Shown piece by piece: positions 26,936-38,674 of a DNA stretch of 64,000 nucleotides. Below the pieces are notes generated by a model, which saw nothing but the letters and a program-made list of their open reading frames with translations, had not been told where the DNA came from and searched no databases. Position 1 is the first letter of the stretch. The number at the start of each line of letters is the position of its first letter. The DNA is from QQUJ01 sp050287605 (lineage in GTDB: Bacteria > Pseudomonadota > Gammaproteobacteria > QQUJ01): contig JBNKCG010000093.1 in NCBI GenBank assembly GCA_050287605.1, positions 55,245-119,244 on the forward strand, in the 5' to 3' direction. Position numbers and translations under genes: made by a program.

Positions 26936-27547
26936 ATGGATATCGAGATTCTCGTCGTCTACTACAGCCGCCACGGCGCCACTGCCCGCATGGCACGGCA
27001 CCTCGCGCGCGGGGTCGAGGAAGTAAAAGGCGTTCGCGCACGCCTGCGTACCGTCGCCCCCGTCTCGCCAATCTGCGAAGCCACCGCCGACCCCATTCCC
27101 GATGCCGGGCCACCCTACGCCAGCCTGGACGATCTACGCGAGTGTCACGGTCTCGCCCTGGGCAGTCCCACCCGTTTCGGCAATATGGCGGCCGCCATGA
27201 AATACTTCGTCGACTCCACCAGCACGCTCTGGCTGCCCGGGGCTTTGGCGGGCAAACCGGCGGCGGTTTTCACCTCGACGGGCAGCCTGCACGGCGGACA
27301 GGAGAGCACGCTGCTGTCCATGATGCTGCCGCTGCTCCATCACGGCATGGTACTGGTCGGGATTCCTTACACGCAGCCTGCACTTCACCGTACCACAACC
27401 GGCGGTACGCCCTACGGAGCCAGTCACATTGCAAACGGCGAGGACGACACCGCGCTCAGTGACGACGAATCTGAACTCTGCCGCGCCTTGGGAGCACGGC
27501 TGGCGCGAACTGCGCTCGCGCTGCACGCCGCCGGCGCGCCTATCTGA
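26936..27547 (+). CDS. wrbA: NAD(P)H:quinone oxidoreductase, WrbA family
   Basis: 203 residues. A flavodoxin-like fold with the FMN phosphate loop EILVVYYSRHGATARMARHLARGVEEV, SPTRFGNMAAAMKYFVDSTSTLW, and FTSTGSLHGGQESTLLSMMLPLLHHGMVLVGIPY. WrbA enzymes reduce quinones by two electrons, avoiding semiquinone radicals. The Arg of SPTRFG is the residue typical of WrbA. It belongs to an arsC-wrbA-hda unit with only short gaps (4 and 15 bases). Confidence 0.94.
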   Translation: MDIEILVVYYSRHGATARMARHLARGVEEVKGVRARLRTVAPVSPICEATADPIPDAGPPYASLDDLRECHGLALGSPTRFGNMAAAMKYFVDSTSTLWLPGALAGKPAAVFTSTGSLHGGQESTLLSMMLPLLHHGMVLVGIPYTQPALHRTTTGGTPYGASHIANGEDDTALSDDESELCRALGARLARTALALHAAGAPI

Positions 27548-27562
27548 CGAGCGCGGCAACCC

Positions 27563-28255
27563 ATGCACCAGCTACCGCTAGGCATCGTACTGCCCGAATC
27601 CAAGACCTTCGCCACCTTCGTCGACGCCGCTAACCTGGAGGCCATCGCCAGTCTGCGGCAGCATATCGAACAACACCAGTTTGGCCCCTGCTACTTTTAC
27701 GGCAATGCGCAAACCGGCAAGTCGCATCTGCTGCAGGCGGCGTGTCACCTGGCCGCCGATCGTCTGCTTCGCCCGGTATACCTGCCGCTGCAACCGACCG
27801 AGCCGCTGCAACCCGAGGTGCTCGCCGGCCTCGAGACGCTGGATCTCATCGCCATCGACGATCTGCAACTCGTCGCTGGCTTTGCACCCTGGGAACGCGC
27901 CCTGTTCACGTTGCTAAACGCCGCACGCGAACATTCGACGGTCGTGGTGATCGCCGCGGACAACACGCCCGAGGCGCTGGGAATCCGGTTACCCGATCTG
28001 CGTTCGCGACTGGAGGGTGGTTTGATCTATCGCCTTCAACCCTTGGAGGACGGCGCCAAGCTGCAGGCACTGCGGGTCCACGCCGCCGCACGCGGGATGG
28101 AACTGGGCGAAGAGGCCGGGAGGTATCTGTTGGCCCACTATCCGCGCGACATGGGCAGTCTGTTCGAACTATTGAACCGATTGGATCAAGCCTCAATGGT
28201 CGCGCAGCGGCGCCTGACCATTCCCTTCATCCGCCAAGCGCTGGAACAGCGCTGA
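27563..28255 (+). CDS. hda: DnaA regulatory inactivator Hda
   Basis: 230 residues. The N-terminal clamp-binding motif is QLPLGI. The AAA+ core is related to DnaA domain III: CYFYGNAQTGKSHLLQAACHLA (Walker A), LIAIDDLQLVAG (Walker B), LPDLRSRLEGGLIYRLQPLEDGAKLQALRVHAAARGMEL (sensor region). It has no DNA-binding domain IV. Bound to the beta clamp, Hda stimulates ATP hydrolysis by DnaA and so prevents re-initiation. It is convergent with the phosphatidyltransferase gene nine bases downstream. Confidence 0.94.
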   Translation: MHQLPLGIVLPESKTFATFVDAANLEAIASLRQHIEQHQFGPCYFYGNAQTGKSHLLQAACHLAADRLLRPVYLPLQPTEPLQPEVLAGLETLDLIAIDDLQLVAGFAPWERALFTLLNAAREHSTVVVIAADNTPEALGIRLPDLRSRLEGGLIYRLQPLEDGAKLQALRVHAAARGMELGEEAGRYLLAHYPRDMGSLFELLNRLDQASMVAQRRLTIPFIRQALEQR

Positions 28256-28264
28256 GGCAATTCA

Positions 28265-28831
28265 TCATCCCGTGCGACGGTCCCGCGTTGCGCGGCGCGC
28301 ACGTTGCCCCCAGGCTGCCACATAGCCGATGCCGCTGGCGAGCGTGGTGATCACCACGGCAAACGTCAACGCTTCGATCACGGAACCCGGCACGGCGGAG
28401 AGCAGTTGGTGCGCGATCACTGCCAGCACCAGAACGATCTGCGCAAACGTGTTGATCTTGCTGATCAGCGTCGGCTCGGCATCGAACCGCCCGACGAGAA
28501 AATGAAACGCCAACGCACCGGAAACAATGACCACATCGCGTCCCAGCACCAGCAACACCAACCATAACGGCAGCAGCCCCACCCACCCAAGGACGACGTA
28601 GCAACCCACCAGCAACAACTTGTCAGCAACGGGATCAAGAAACGACCCCAAGCGAGTCTCCCAACCGTTGCGCTTGGCAAGATAGCCGTCCAACCCGTCG
28701 GAAATCCCGGCAACGGCAAAAATCAGCAACGCCTGGGAATAGCGTTCGTCGGCGAGCAGCCACAGTATCGGCCCCACCAACACGATGCGCCCGATCGTCA
28801 GCAGGTTGGGAATATCGCGCCGCGAAATCAT
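28265..28831 (-). CDS. CDP-alcohol phosphatidyltransferase (PgsA-like)
   Basis: 188 residues with five or six membrane helices and the signature SDGLDGYLAKRNGWETRLGSFLDPVADK. The motif is D-x2-DG-x2-A-K-x8-G-x3-D-x3-D, with Lys where Arg is usual. N-terminal RDIPNLLTIGRIVL is typical of PgsA, so phosphatidylglycerolphosphate synthase is likely, but a second PgsA-like enzyme with a different alcohol acceptor is possible. Its ATG overlaps the stop of the DUF2066 gene by four bases (ATGA), implying coupled translation. Confidence 0.85.
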   Translation of the reverse strand: MISRRDIPNLLTIGRIVLVGPILWLLADERYSQALLIFAVAGISDGLDGYLAKRNGWETRLGSFLDPVADKLLLVGCYVVLGWVGLLPLWLVLLVLGRDVVIVSGALAFHFLVGRFDAEPTLISKINTFAQIVLVLAVIAHQLLSAVPGSVIEALTFAVVITTLASGIGYVAAWGQRARRATRDRRTG

Positions 28832-29934
28832 TGAACCAAGCGATAGCTCAACATCGGCATCGAAGGTTGCTCGGGAGAGACCACCGCCGCATCGTTGGGC
28901 AGAGGTTCCAGTTGATGGGTCAAACCGACAACCTGCTGCAACAAACGATAATCGCCTTGCAGCGTAACGCGAAACTGCGCCTCGCCCGGAGCGATCCTAT
29001 CGGTCTTGATCGACTGGATGGGCTGCAACCCGCTCAAATAGCGTTGCAGGCGCACGTAGTCATCCAACGAGTTGACCTCTTTTACCCGCAGCAGAAACTC
29101 GCCGCCCGAAAGCGCCAGACCGATGGGGGCAAAACGCGCCGCGAGCAGATCTGCCGTACCGTCCAGTCCCTGGAAAAGCACCTGCGAGGAGAACGCCCCC
29201 GAGGCGATCCAACTGGAACTGGTGCCGTCGTGATAGAACGCCCACGCCCCTTCCCAAAGGCCGTTACCCTGGCGATAGACGCGACCGACCAGGATGGAAT
29301 CCGGCCGATACCGCTCGGAGGCCTTCATCACCGTGGCGCGAAAGTTACCCCACACATCGGCCACCGACAGCGCCGCGCGGTCTTCCAGATCCAGCAACGG
29401 CAACAGAATCGGGATACCGCGACGTCCGGCCGCCTCGTGCAACACGGACACGAATTCCGGCTCGGAATCGGCGCCGATCAGATAGCGTTGCGCCCCCTGC
29501 TCCACGGCCAGCCATACCAGCGTACTGGGACGCAGGTCGCCCCACACCGGCATGCCCCGCTTGCGTAGCGCGTCGCCCACGGCCCCGGCATCGAACTGCA
29601 CATGCATGAATATCTCTTCCACGGGCGGCTGGCCCGGTACCGAGGCAGGGCGTGTCCGTTTTTCGTAGCGATACTGTTGAACGTAGCCGGAGGCGCCGCG
29701 CAACAGTTCACGCGCTTCGGGCCGCTCCTCGAGGCGGGCCTCACCGGTCACTTTGATCAACACTTGGGTAAACGCCGTCGCTATCGCTGTGGCGCGCTCG
29801 TCAGCCTCCTGGCTAGTGACCGGCACGCCGGCCTCATACAGACCCTCCACCTTGCCGGCGCGGGCGTTGCCGCCCCCCACCGCCAACAGGGCGGAGACCA
29901 GCAATCCGACCAACCATTTCCTGCGCACACTCAT
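28828..29934 (-). CDS. Exported DUF2066 protein
   Basis: 368 residues. Signal peptide MSVRRKWLVGLLVSALLAVGGGNARA. The DUF2066 body has EGLYEAGVPVTSQEADERATAIATAFTQVLIKVTGEARLEERPE near the mature N-terminus and YVQQYRYEKRTRP, LWLAVEQ-like and ILLPLLDLEDRAALSVADVW segments. It is a periplasmic protein without established function. It is often encoded beside purM and a phosphatidyltransferase in gammaproteobacteria, exactly as here. It diverges from purM across a 258-base gap. Confidence 0.88.
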   Translation of the reverse strand: MSVRRKWLVGLLVSALLAVGGGNARAGKVEGLYEAGVPVTSQEADERATAIATAFTQVLIKVTGEARLEERPEARELLRGASGYVQQYRYEKRTRPASVPGQPPVEEIFMHVQFDAGAVGDALRKRGMPVWGDLRPSTLVWLAVEQGAQRYLIGADSEPEFVSVLHEAAGRRGIPILLPLLDLEDRAALSVADVWGNFRATVMKASERYRPDSILVGRVYRQGNGLWEGAWAFYHDGTSSSWIASGAFSSQVLFQGLDGTADLLAARFAPIGLALSGGEFLLRVKEVNSLDDYVRLQRYLSGLQPIQSIKTDRIAPGEAQFRVTLQGDYRLLQQVVGLTHQLEPLPNDAAVVSPEQPSMPMLSYRLVQ

Positions 29935-30114
29935 TCGAAACTACCCGGTAACAATCCGACAACAGGATGGCACGATCTCGGCAAGCTCAATTGTGACCCA
30001 ACCGAGCATCCAGCGTTCCACACGATACGCCGCGCCCCATCCCGACACGCGACCCGTAGGCCGTCCAGGCACCAGCCCGCCCCCGGCCGATGAGAAATCC
30101 GCGTAAAGATAGCA

Positions 30115-30120
30115 TATAAT
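30115..30120 (+). promoter_or_regulatory. -10 box for purMN
   Basis: Perfect TATAAT 73 bases before the purM GTG. The -35 position (GAGAAA) is poor. No PurR-type operator was recognised in the 258-base divergent region. Confidence 0.5.
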
Positions 30121-30192
30121 CGTGCGCGGCCCGACCGCCCCTCCACGGCCACATCCACGTTCATCCGACCGAACCCTAACGCAGGAGCCACG

Positions 30193-31266
30193 GTGAGTTC
30201 CGAAGATCAATCAGGCGATATCCCAAGCGGGGAAAAGCCTTCGCTCAGCTACCGCGACGCCGGTGTCGACATCGACGCGGGCAACCGCCTCGTCGACCAC
30301 ATCAAACCGATTGCTGCGCGCACGACGCGCCCGGAAGTGCTGACCGGACTGGGCGGTTTCGGCGCCCTGTTCGAACTCCCCCTGGAGCGCTACCGCCGGC
30401 CGGTTCTGGTCTCCGGCACGGACGGCGTCGGCACCAAACTCGCGTTGGCCATCGAGGTCGGCAAACACGATACGGTAGGCATCGATCTGGTGGCCATGTG
30501 CGTCAACGACATCGTGGTCCAGGGCGCTGAACCGCTCTTCTTTCTCGACTACTACGCCACCGGGAAACTCGACGTGGCAACCGCCGCACAGGTGGTGGCC
30601 GGTATCGGGCGCGGCTGCGAGCTGGCCGGCGCCGCACTGATCGGTGGCGAAACAGCGGAGATGCCCGGCATGTATGCCGCCGGTGACTACGACCTCGCGG
30701 GATTCGCCGTTGGCATCGTGGAGCGCGACGCCGTCATCGACGGCAGCCGTGTTGCCGCCGGCGATGTACTTATCGGCCTGCAATCCTCGGGACCACACTC
30801 CAACGGTTATTCGCTGATTCGCAAAGTCATCGAGGTCAGCAACGCCAATCTCCATGCACCGTTCGCCGGTCGCACGCTGGGTGACACCCTGCTTGAACCG
30901 ACTCGGATCTACGTGCGCCCGCTGCTGACCGCCATCGCCAAACATCCGATCCACGCTCTGGCCCACATCACTGGCGGCGGCATCACGGAGAATTTGCCGC
31001 GCGTCCTGCCGCGCAACTGCAACGCGCACATTGAACGCGCGCGGATTCCGCGACTGCCGGTATTCGAGTGGCTGCAGGATCAGGGCGGAATTGATGAGGA
31101 AGAGATGCTGCGCACCTTCAACTGCGGCATCGGCATGATCGCCTGCGTGCCCGCCGACGCCGCGGAGGCGGTGGCCGGCACATTGCGCGAACTCGGGGAG
31201 ACACCCCATTTCATCGGCAACATCGAGCCCTCGGCCAACGCGGAGCCCCAGGTGGTCTATCGATGA
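30193..31266 (+). CDS. purM: Phosphoribosylformylglycinamidine cyclo-ligase (AIR synthetase)
   Basis: 357 residues, GTG start preceded by GCAGGAGCC. It closes the imidazole ring in purine synthesis (FGAM + ATP to AIR). ATP-grasp-independent PurM fold: SYRDAGVDIDAGNRLVDHIKP, VSGTDGVGTKLALAIE, HDTVGIDLVAMCVNDIVVQGAEPLFFLDYYATGKL, LIGGETAEMPGMY, HITGGGITENLPRVLP. Its stop overlaps the purN start (ATGA), a classical purMN operon. Confidence 0.97.
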   Translation: MSSEDQSGDIPSGEKPSLSYRDAGVDIDAGNRLVDHIKPIAARTTRPEVLTGLGGFGALFELPLERYRRPVLVSGTDGVGTKLALAIEVGKHDTVGIDLVAMCVNDIVVQGAEPLFFLDYYATGKLDVATAAQVVAGIGRGCELAGAALIGGETAEMPGMYAAGDYDLAGFAVGIVERDAVIDGSRVAAGDVLIGLQSSGPHSNGYSLIRKVIEVSNANLHAPFAGRTLGDTLLEPTRIYVRPLLTAIAKHPIHALAHITGGGITENLPRVLPRNCNAHIERARIPRLPVFEWLQDQGGIDEEEMLRTFNCGIGMIACVPADAAEAVAGTLRELGETPHFIGNIEPSANAEPQVVYR

Positions 31267-31922
31267 CCGAGAGCACGCCGCCGCTGCGGGTCGTCGCGCT
31301 GATCTCCGGACGTGGCAGCAACCTGCAGGCGCTGATCGACGCCTCGCTCAGCAAAACACTCGACGCCCGGATCGTAGCGGTCATCAGCAATCGCCCGGAG
31401 GCGGCAGGGTTGGAACGGGCGCGCCGGGCCGGCATCGAGGCCATTGCCCTTGACCACACCGCTTCGCCCGACCGCACCGCGTTCGATAATCTGCTGCAGT
31501 CGACCATCGACGACTACGATCCACACCTGGTGGTACTCGCCGGATACATGCGCATTCTGAGCGACGAGTTCGTAGCGCACTACAGCGGGCGCCTATTGAA
31601 CATCCACCCCTCGTTGTTGCCGAAGTATCCCGGGCTGAATACCCATCAGCGGGCACTCGACGCAGGCGACACCGTGCACGGCTGCAGCGTGCATTTCGTG
31701 ACCAACGAGTTGGACGGCGGACCCGTCATCGTACAGGCCCAAGTGCCAGTATTGGAGGGTGACGACGCCGATGCGCTCGCAGCCCGCGTGCTCTCCCAGG
31801 AACACCGCATCTATCCCCTTGCCGTGCGCTGGTTCGCCCACGGCAGAGTTAGCATGCGTGATCGCAGCGTGCTGCTGGATGGTCTACCTTTAGCACATCC
31901 CCCCGTGTTCGACGGTAGCTGA
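31263..31922 (+). CDS. purN: Phosphoribosylglycinamide formyltransferase
   Basis: 219 residues. It transfers a formyl group from 10-formyl-THF to GAR. Motifs are LISGRGSNLQALIDA (phosphate loop) and the catalytic Asn-His-Asp set in LLNIHPSLLPKYPGLNTHQRAL and GCSVHFVTNELDGGPVI. It is translationally coupled to purM by a four-base overlap and followed eight bases later by the DUF3108 gene. Confidence 0.96.
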   Translation: MTESTPPLRVVALISGRGSNLQALIDASLSKTLDARIVAVISNRPEAAGLERARRAGIEAIALDHTASPDRTAFDNLLQSTIDDYDPHLVVLAGYMRILSDEFVAHYSGRLLNIHPSLLPKYPGLNTHQRALDAGDTVHGCSVHFVTNELDGGPVIVQAQVPVLEGDDADALAARVLSQEHRIYPLAVRWFAHGRVSMRDRSVLLDGLPLAHPPVFDGS

Positions 31923-31930
31923 TTGGAAAG

Positions 31931-32686
31931 ATGCGCTTATCGCCGTCATCCCTGCTGCTTCTCCCGCGACCGACCTGGGTGTTGTACACACTGCTGGTCT
32001 GCGCCTATTGCGCAGCGGGGAACGCCGCGGAGCTACGCCCCTTTCACGCGCAGTACACGCTCAGTAGCGGAGACACCACCGTCGGAGAGATACGCTGGAC
32101 ACTGGAGCGGCGGGGTGCGGACGGATACCGCTACACCTCCGCCAGCCGCGCCACCGGCCTGATCGGTCGCCTGATCAGCGGGGAAATCATCGAACAAAGC
32201 GAAGGGATTGTCGGCGCGAATCGCATTCGTCCCGAGCACTACACCTATCAGCGCAAGGGACGCAAAGCACGTGACGTCGTGCTCACGTTCGACTGGGCCA
32301 AGGCGCAGGTCGTCAACACCGTCAACGACGATCCCTGGGTCATGGAGATCCCCGATGGCACCCTCGACAAGTTAGTGGTGCAATTGGCGCTGATGCAGGA
32401 TCTGCGGCGTGGTCTTGAGCATTTCGACTACACCATCGCCGACGGCGGGAAGCTCAAGGAGTATCACTTCGAAATCAACGGACGTGAGACGCTGGATACG
32501 CCCCTGGGGAGCGTTGAGACGGTACGTATCAAACGTGACCGCGGCCGCGCCGAGCGCTACACCCTGCTCTGGTGCGCACCGCAGTGGGACTATCTACCGG
32601 TCCGCATTGCACAATACCGTGACGGCGAAGAGCACGCGCAACTGAGCCTGCAATCCCTCAACACCGACGCGCAACGCACACCCTGA
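31931..32686 (+). CDS. Exported DUF3108 protein
   Basis: 251 residues. An N-terminal hydrophobic signal (MRLSPSSLLLLPRPTWVLYTLLVCAYCAAGNAAE) is followed by the DUF3108 beta-rich region: PFHAQYTLSSGDTTVGEIRWTLE, GYRYTSASRATGLIGRLISGEIIEQSEG, RKARDVVLTFDW, IPDGTLDKLVVQLALMQDLRRG. The fold resembles lipid- or polymer-binding periplasmic proteins (inference). Its location just behind purMN is conserved in gammaproteobacteria. It is convergent with the DHOD-like gene after 33 bases, with no obvious terminator. Confidence 0.85.
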   Translation: MRLSPSSLLLLPRPTWVLYTLLVCAYCAAGNAAELRPFHAQYTLSSGDTTVGEIRWTLERRGADGYRYTSASRATGLIGRLISGEIIEQSEGIVGANRIRPEHYTYQRKGRKARDVVLTFDWAKAQVVNTVNDDPWVMEIPDGTLDKLVVQLALMQDLRRGLEHFDYTIADGGKLKEYHFEINGRETLDTPLGSVETVRIKRDRGRAERYTLLWCAPQWDYLPVRIAQYRDGEEHAQLSLQSLNTDAQRTP

Positions 32687-32719
32687 AAGGAGGCGGTTAC
32701 TGCGGCAGGTACTTGGCCG

Positions 32720-33730
32720 TCAGGACCACACCCCGCTGGGCATACTGAAACTGTCCAGCACCCGCATGTAATTGGCGCGTTCAAACGCTACCGGTTTGTC
32801 GGTGTGTTTCTGGCTGACGCTGCCGATGAGCTGACTCAACGATGAGTATTCGCGCTCTTCCAGCCAGCGACTCAACCCATCGAGAATTTCAACGATTTTT
32901 CCCGGACCGTGCTTGAGCAACACGCTGCAAAGTTGTGCCGCGCTGGCACCGGCCAGCATCGCTTTCAACACCTCTTCGTGTGAATGCACGCCACCGGTCA
33001 CGGCGAACGACAGATTGAGGCGTCCGTAGAGAACGGCCACCCAGCGGATCGCCAACAGCAGCTCCCCGGGCGTGGACAAGCGCAACACCGGCGTCACCGC
33101 TAAAGTCTCCAGATCGATATCGGGCTGATAGAAACGGTTGAACATCACTAGGCCGCTCGCCCCCGCCTGCTCCAACCGGCGCGCCATGTTGGCGATGGAG
33201 CTGAACTGCGGCGAGATTTTCATCGCCACAGGGATGGAAACCTCTTCGCGCAGCTCTTTGAGCAGCTCCACGTACTGCATCTCCACCTCGACGCCCGTCT
33301 GTTCGGTATTGGCGGCGATGTAGTAGGCATTCAATTCCAGTGCATCGGCACCGGCATCCTGCAAGGCCTTGCCGTGGCGCACCCACCCGGTGTTGGAAAC
33401 GCCGTTGAGACTGGCGATGACGGGGATACTCAGGTTGCGCTTGAGTGTGGTCAACTGCTCGAGGTAGTCGTCCAAGCCACTGCGATAGTCGTCCGGAACA
33501 TTCAACGGCGCACCCGATTCGGGATTACCGAATTCCTGGTGATTCAAAAAGAACTCCAGACGCTCCTCTTCGTTGAGCAACTCCTCTTCGAAGAACGAGT
33601 ACATCACGATTGCAGCCGCACCAGCCTCCTCGACTTTCTTCACGTCGTCGAGACTGCGCGACAACGGAGACGCGGAAACAATCAGAGGGTTTTTCAGTGA
33701 CAGGCCCAGGTAGGTGGTACTCAGATCCAT
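32720..33730 (-). CDS. Dihydroorotate dehydrogenase-like protein paired with NifJ
   Basis: 336 residues from the ATG at 33730 (MDLSTTYLGLSLKNPLIVSASPLSRSLDDVKKVEEAGAAAIVMYSFFEEEL). A class 1A-like FMN TIM barrel: SIPVIASLNGVSNTGWVRHGKALQDAGADALELNAYY, IPVAMKISPQFSSIANMARRLEQAGASGLVMFNRF, FAVTGGVHSHEEVLKAMLAGASAAQLCSVLLKHG. The catalytic Cys region of true PyrD is not evident, and this branch is usually found beside nifJ, not pyrimidine genes. Its function is unknown. A flavin protein exchanging electrons with the oxidoreductase is inference. It lies 104 bases downstream of nifJ on the same strand, with a hairpin in between. Confidence 0.85.
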   Translation of the reverse strand: MDLSTTYLGLSLKNPLIVSASPLSRSLDDVKKVEEAGAAAIVMYSFFEEELLNEEERLEFFLNHQEFGNPESGAPLNVPDDYRSGLDDYLEQLTTLKRNLSIPVIASLNGVSNTGWVRHGKALQDAGADALELNAYYIAANTEQTGVEVEMQYVELLKELREEVSIPVAMKISPQFSSIANMARRLEQAGASGLVMFNRFYQPDIDLETLAVTPVLRLSTPGELLLAIRWVAVLYGRLNLSFAVTGGVHSHEEVLKAMLAGASAAQLCSVLLKHGPGKIVEILDGLSRWLEEREYSSLSQLIGSVSQKHTDKPVAFERANYMRVLDSFSMPSGVWS

Positions 33731-33773
33731 GGTGATGCCCTCTCTCGTGTGCGTGTTGTCATGGGCGATCGGC

Positions 33774-33798
33774 GACGGCCCGCCTTGGACGGGCCGTC
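33774..33798 (-). other. Intercistronic stem-loop between nifJ and the DHOD-like gene
   Basis: Perfect 9-bp stem GACGGCCCG / CGGGCCGTC with a 7-base loop and no U-tract. It is probably an mRNA processing or stability element within the nifJ transcript. Confidence 0.5.
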
Positions 33799-33834
33799 CC
33801 ATTTCCGAACTGCGGTTGTGGATAAGCGCCGCCC

Positions 33835-37428
<3,594 letters not shown>

Positions 37429-37646
37429 AGGATTCCCCTCGAAGCCGGTGATTCACATTATGTTAGACGTTTTGATGTGGGGATCAGGCGAACGACGGGA
37501 TGCGCCCGGCTGCCGTTGTGCACCGCGCATCTTCTGCCTGTTGGGCAGCGCGTTGCGGCAGAATTCCCGGTAACCCCCTTGAACAGACCCTCCCCCGAGG
37601 ATGATCGATTTTGGCGTACCAAAACCCAACTGCAGGCAAGTCTATC

Positions 37647-37668
37647 ACGCAAGATTATTGCGTCGCAA
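37647..37668. promoter_or_regulatory. Nested palindromes upstream of nifJ
   Basis: ACGCAA-GATTA-TTGCGT (37647-37663) overlaps TTGCG-T-CGCAA (37658-37668) about 220-240 bases upstream of nifJ, beside a markedly AT-rich stretch (37670-37725). These are candidate operator sites of an unidentified regulator. Together with the repeats and promoter at 37822-37889, this accounts for the 539-base nifJ/phaR intergenic region. No further gene was seen there. Confidence 0.35.
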
Positions 37669-37821
37669 CAACATGTTATCTATTTGAATAATAAGATTAA
37701 TATAGCATTTTCTAACGCACAAAAATGGCTGCTCCAAGCGCCACGTCGTGCCCAGTTTCCCGCGTAATCATCCCTGTACGGCGGTTCGGCCCGTCAACCG
37801 CGGCCAAGCGCGCGCAGCGAT

Positions 37822-37837
37822 TGCAACTCACTGCAAC
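37822..37837. repeat. Direct repeat TGCAAC spaced by 10 bp upstream of phaR
   Basis: TGCAAC occurs at 37822-37827 and 37832-37837, exactly one helical turn apart, followed by CGCAATGCACAA (37845-37856). It lies 25 bases before the putative phaR -35. TGC/GCA-rich sequences are the known type of PhaR target, so autoregulation is possible. Confidence 0.35.
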
Positions 37838-37861
37838 CTCCTGTCGCAATGCACAAATTTT

Positions 37862-37889
37862 TTGCCGCCTATAGCGGCGTTCTGATAAC
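37862..37889 (+). promoter_or_regulatory. Weak sigma-70 promoter for phaR
   Basis: TTGCCG (37862-37867), 16-base spacer, GATAAC (37884-37889), about 80 bases before the phaR ATG. Confidence 0.35.
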
Positions 37890-37967
37890 ATCGCGCTTAA
37901 TGGGGTAACTGCAATCCTACGCAGCACAGCGCGGTGAACAGCGTCAGCAGCCGGATGAAAGTCATTT

Positions 37968-38474
37968 ATGAGTGAAATTCGGACCATCAAGAAGTATCCC
38001 AATCGCCGGCTCTACGACACGGCGATCAGCAGCTACATCACCTTGGCGGACGTCAAGCAGCTGGTCATGGACAATGTCGAGTTCCAAGTGGTCGACGCCA
38101 AGACCGGCGAACCGATTACCCGAAACATTCTGCTGCAAATCATTGCCGAGCAGGAAGATGAGGGCGCACCAATCTTCTCCACCGACATGCTGACCAAGAT
38201 CATCCGCTTCTATGGCGACAATCTGCAGAACGTGATGAGCAGTTACCTTGAAAAAAGCATGGAAATGTTCATGGAGCAGCAGCACATCCTGCGCGATCAG
38301 ATGACCGACCTCATGAGCCGCACACCGATGGCGGTCATGACGGAGATGGCTGACCGCAACCTGGCGTTGTGGCAGAAAATGCAGGAGAACTTCTTCGCGT
38401 CGACGGCCGGCAGGAAGGGCACCCCACGCGACGACACATCCAACGAGAAGGTGGCCGATAAAAAAGAGGGCTAG
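37968..38474 (+). CDS. phaR: Polyhydroxyalkanoate synthesis repressor PhaR
   Basis: 168 residues. The N-terminal PHB/PHA accumulation regulator DNA-binding domain is RTIKKYPNRRLYDTAISSYITLADVKQLVMDNVEFQVVDAKTGEPITRNILLQIIAEQE, followed by the PHB-accumulation domain (FSTDMLTKIIRFYGDNLQNVMSSYLEKSMEMFMEQQ). PhaR binds both DNA and nascent PHB granules. When polymer forms it is titrated from the phasin promoter. It lies directly upstream of the phasin gene, whose promoter overlaps a palindrome. The C-terminus (KGTPRDDTSNEKVADKKEG) is charged and disordered. Confidence 0.94.
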   Translation: MSEIRTIKKYPNRRLYDTAISSYITLADVKQLVMDNVEFQVVDAKTGEPITRNILLQIIAEQEDEGAPIFSTDMLTKIIRFYGDNLQNVMSSYLEKSMEMFMEQQHILRDQMTDLMSRTPMAVMTEMADRNLALWQKMQENFFASTAGRKGTPRDDTSNEKVADKKEG

Positions 38475-38575
38475 TCCTTATTGTCGGATTTTCCGGTTAA
38501 ACGACCCTAGCAATCTCCCCGCCCAGACGGCTTCAACCGCCACCCGCTCTTCACGGATACACCGCACCAGTTGTC

Positions 38576-38604
38576 TTGACACCCGATGGCGGCACCGCTA
38601 TGCT
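38576..38604 (+). promoter_or_regulatory. Strong sigma-70 promoter for the phasin gene
   Basis: Consensus TTGACA (38576-38581), 17-base spacer, TATGCT (38599-38604), with a start near 38611 and a leader of about 64 bases before the ATG at 38675. Confidence 0.65.
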
Positions 38605-38611
38605 GCATAGC
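38597..38611. promoter_or_regulatory. Palindromic operator over the phasin -10 box, candidate PhaR site
   Basis: GCTATGC-T-GCATAGC, a perfect 7+1+7 palindrome covering the -10 hexamer and start point. Its position is that of a repressor site, and the adjacent phaR gene encodes the expected repressor. The TGC/GCA arms fit PhaR sites described in other bacteria. Confidence 0.55.
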
Positions 38612-38674
38612 AACATATGGTGCGGTGCACAATATGCCGGGAGTTTGTGGGTGCAAAACGTCGAGGAGCGTGAC

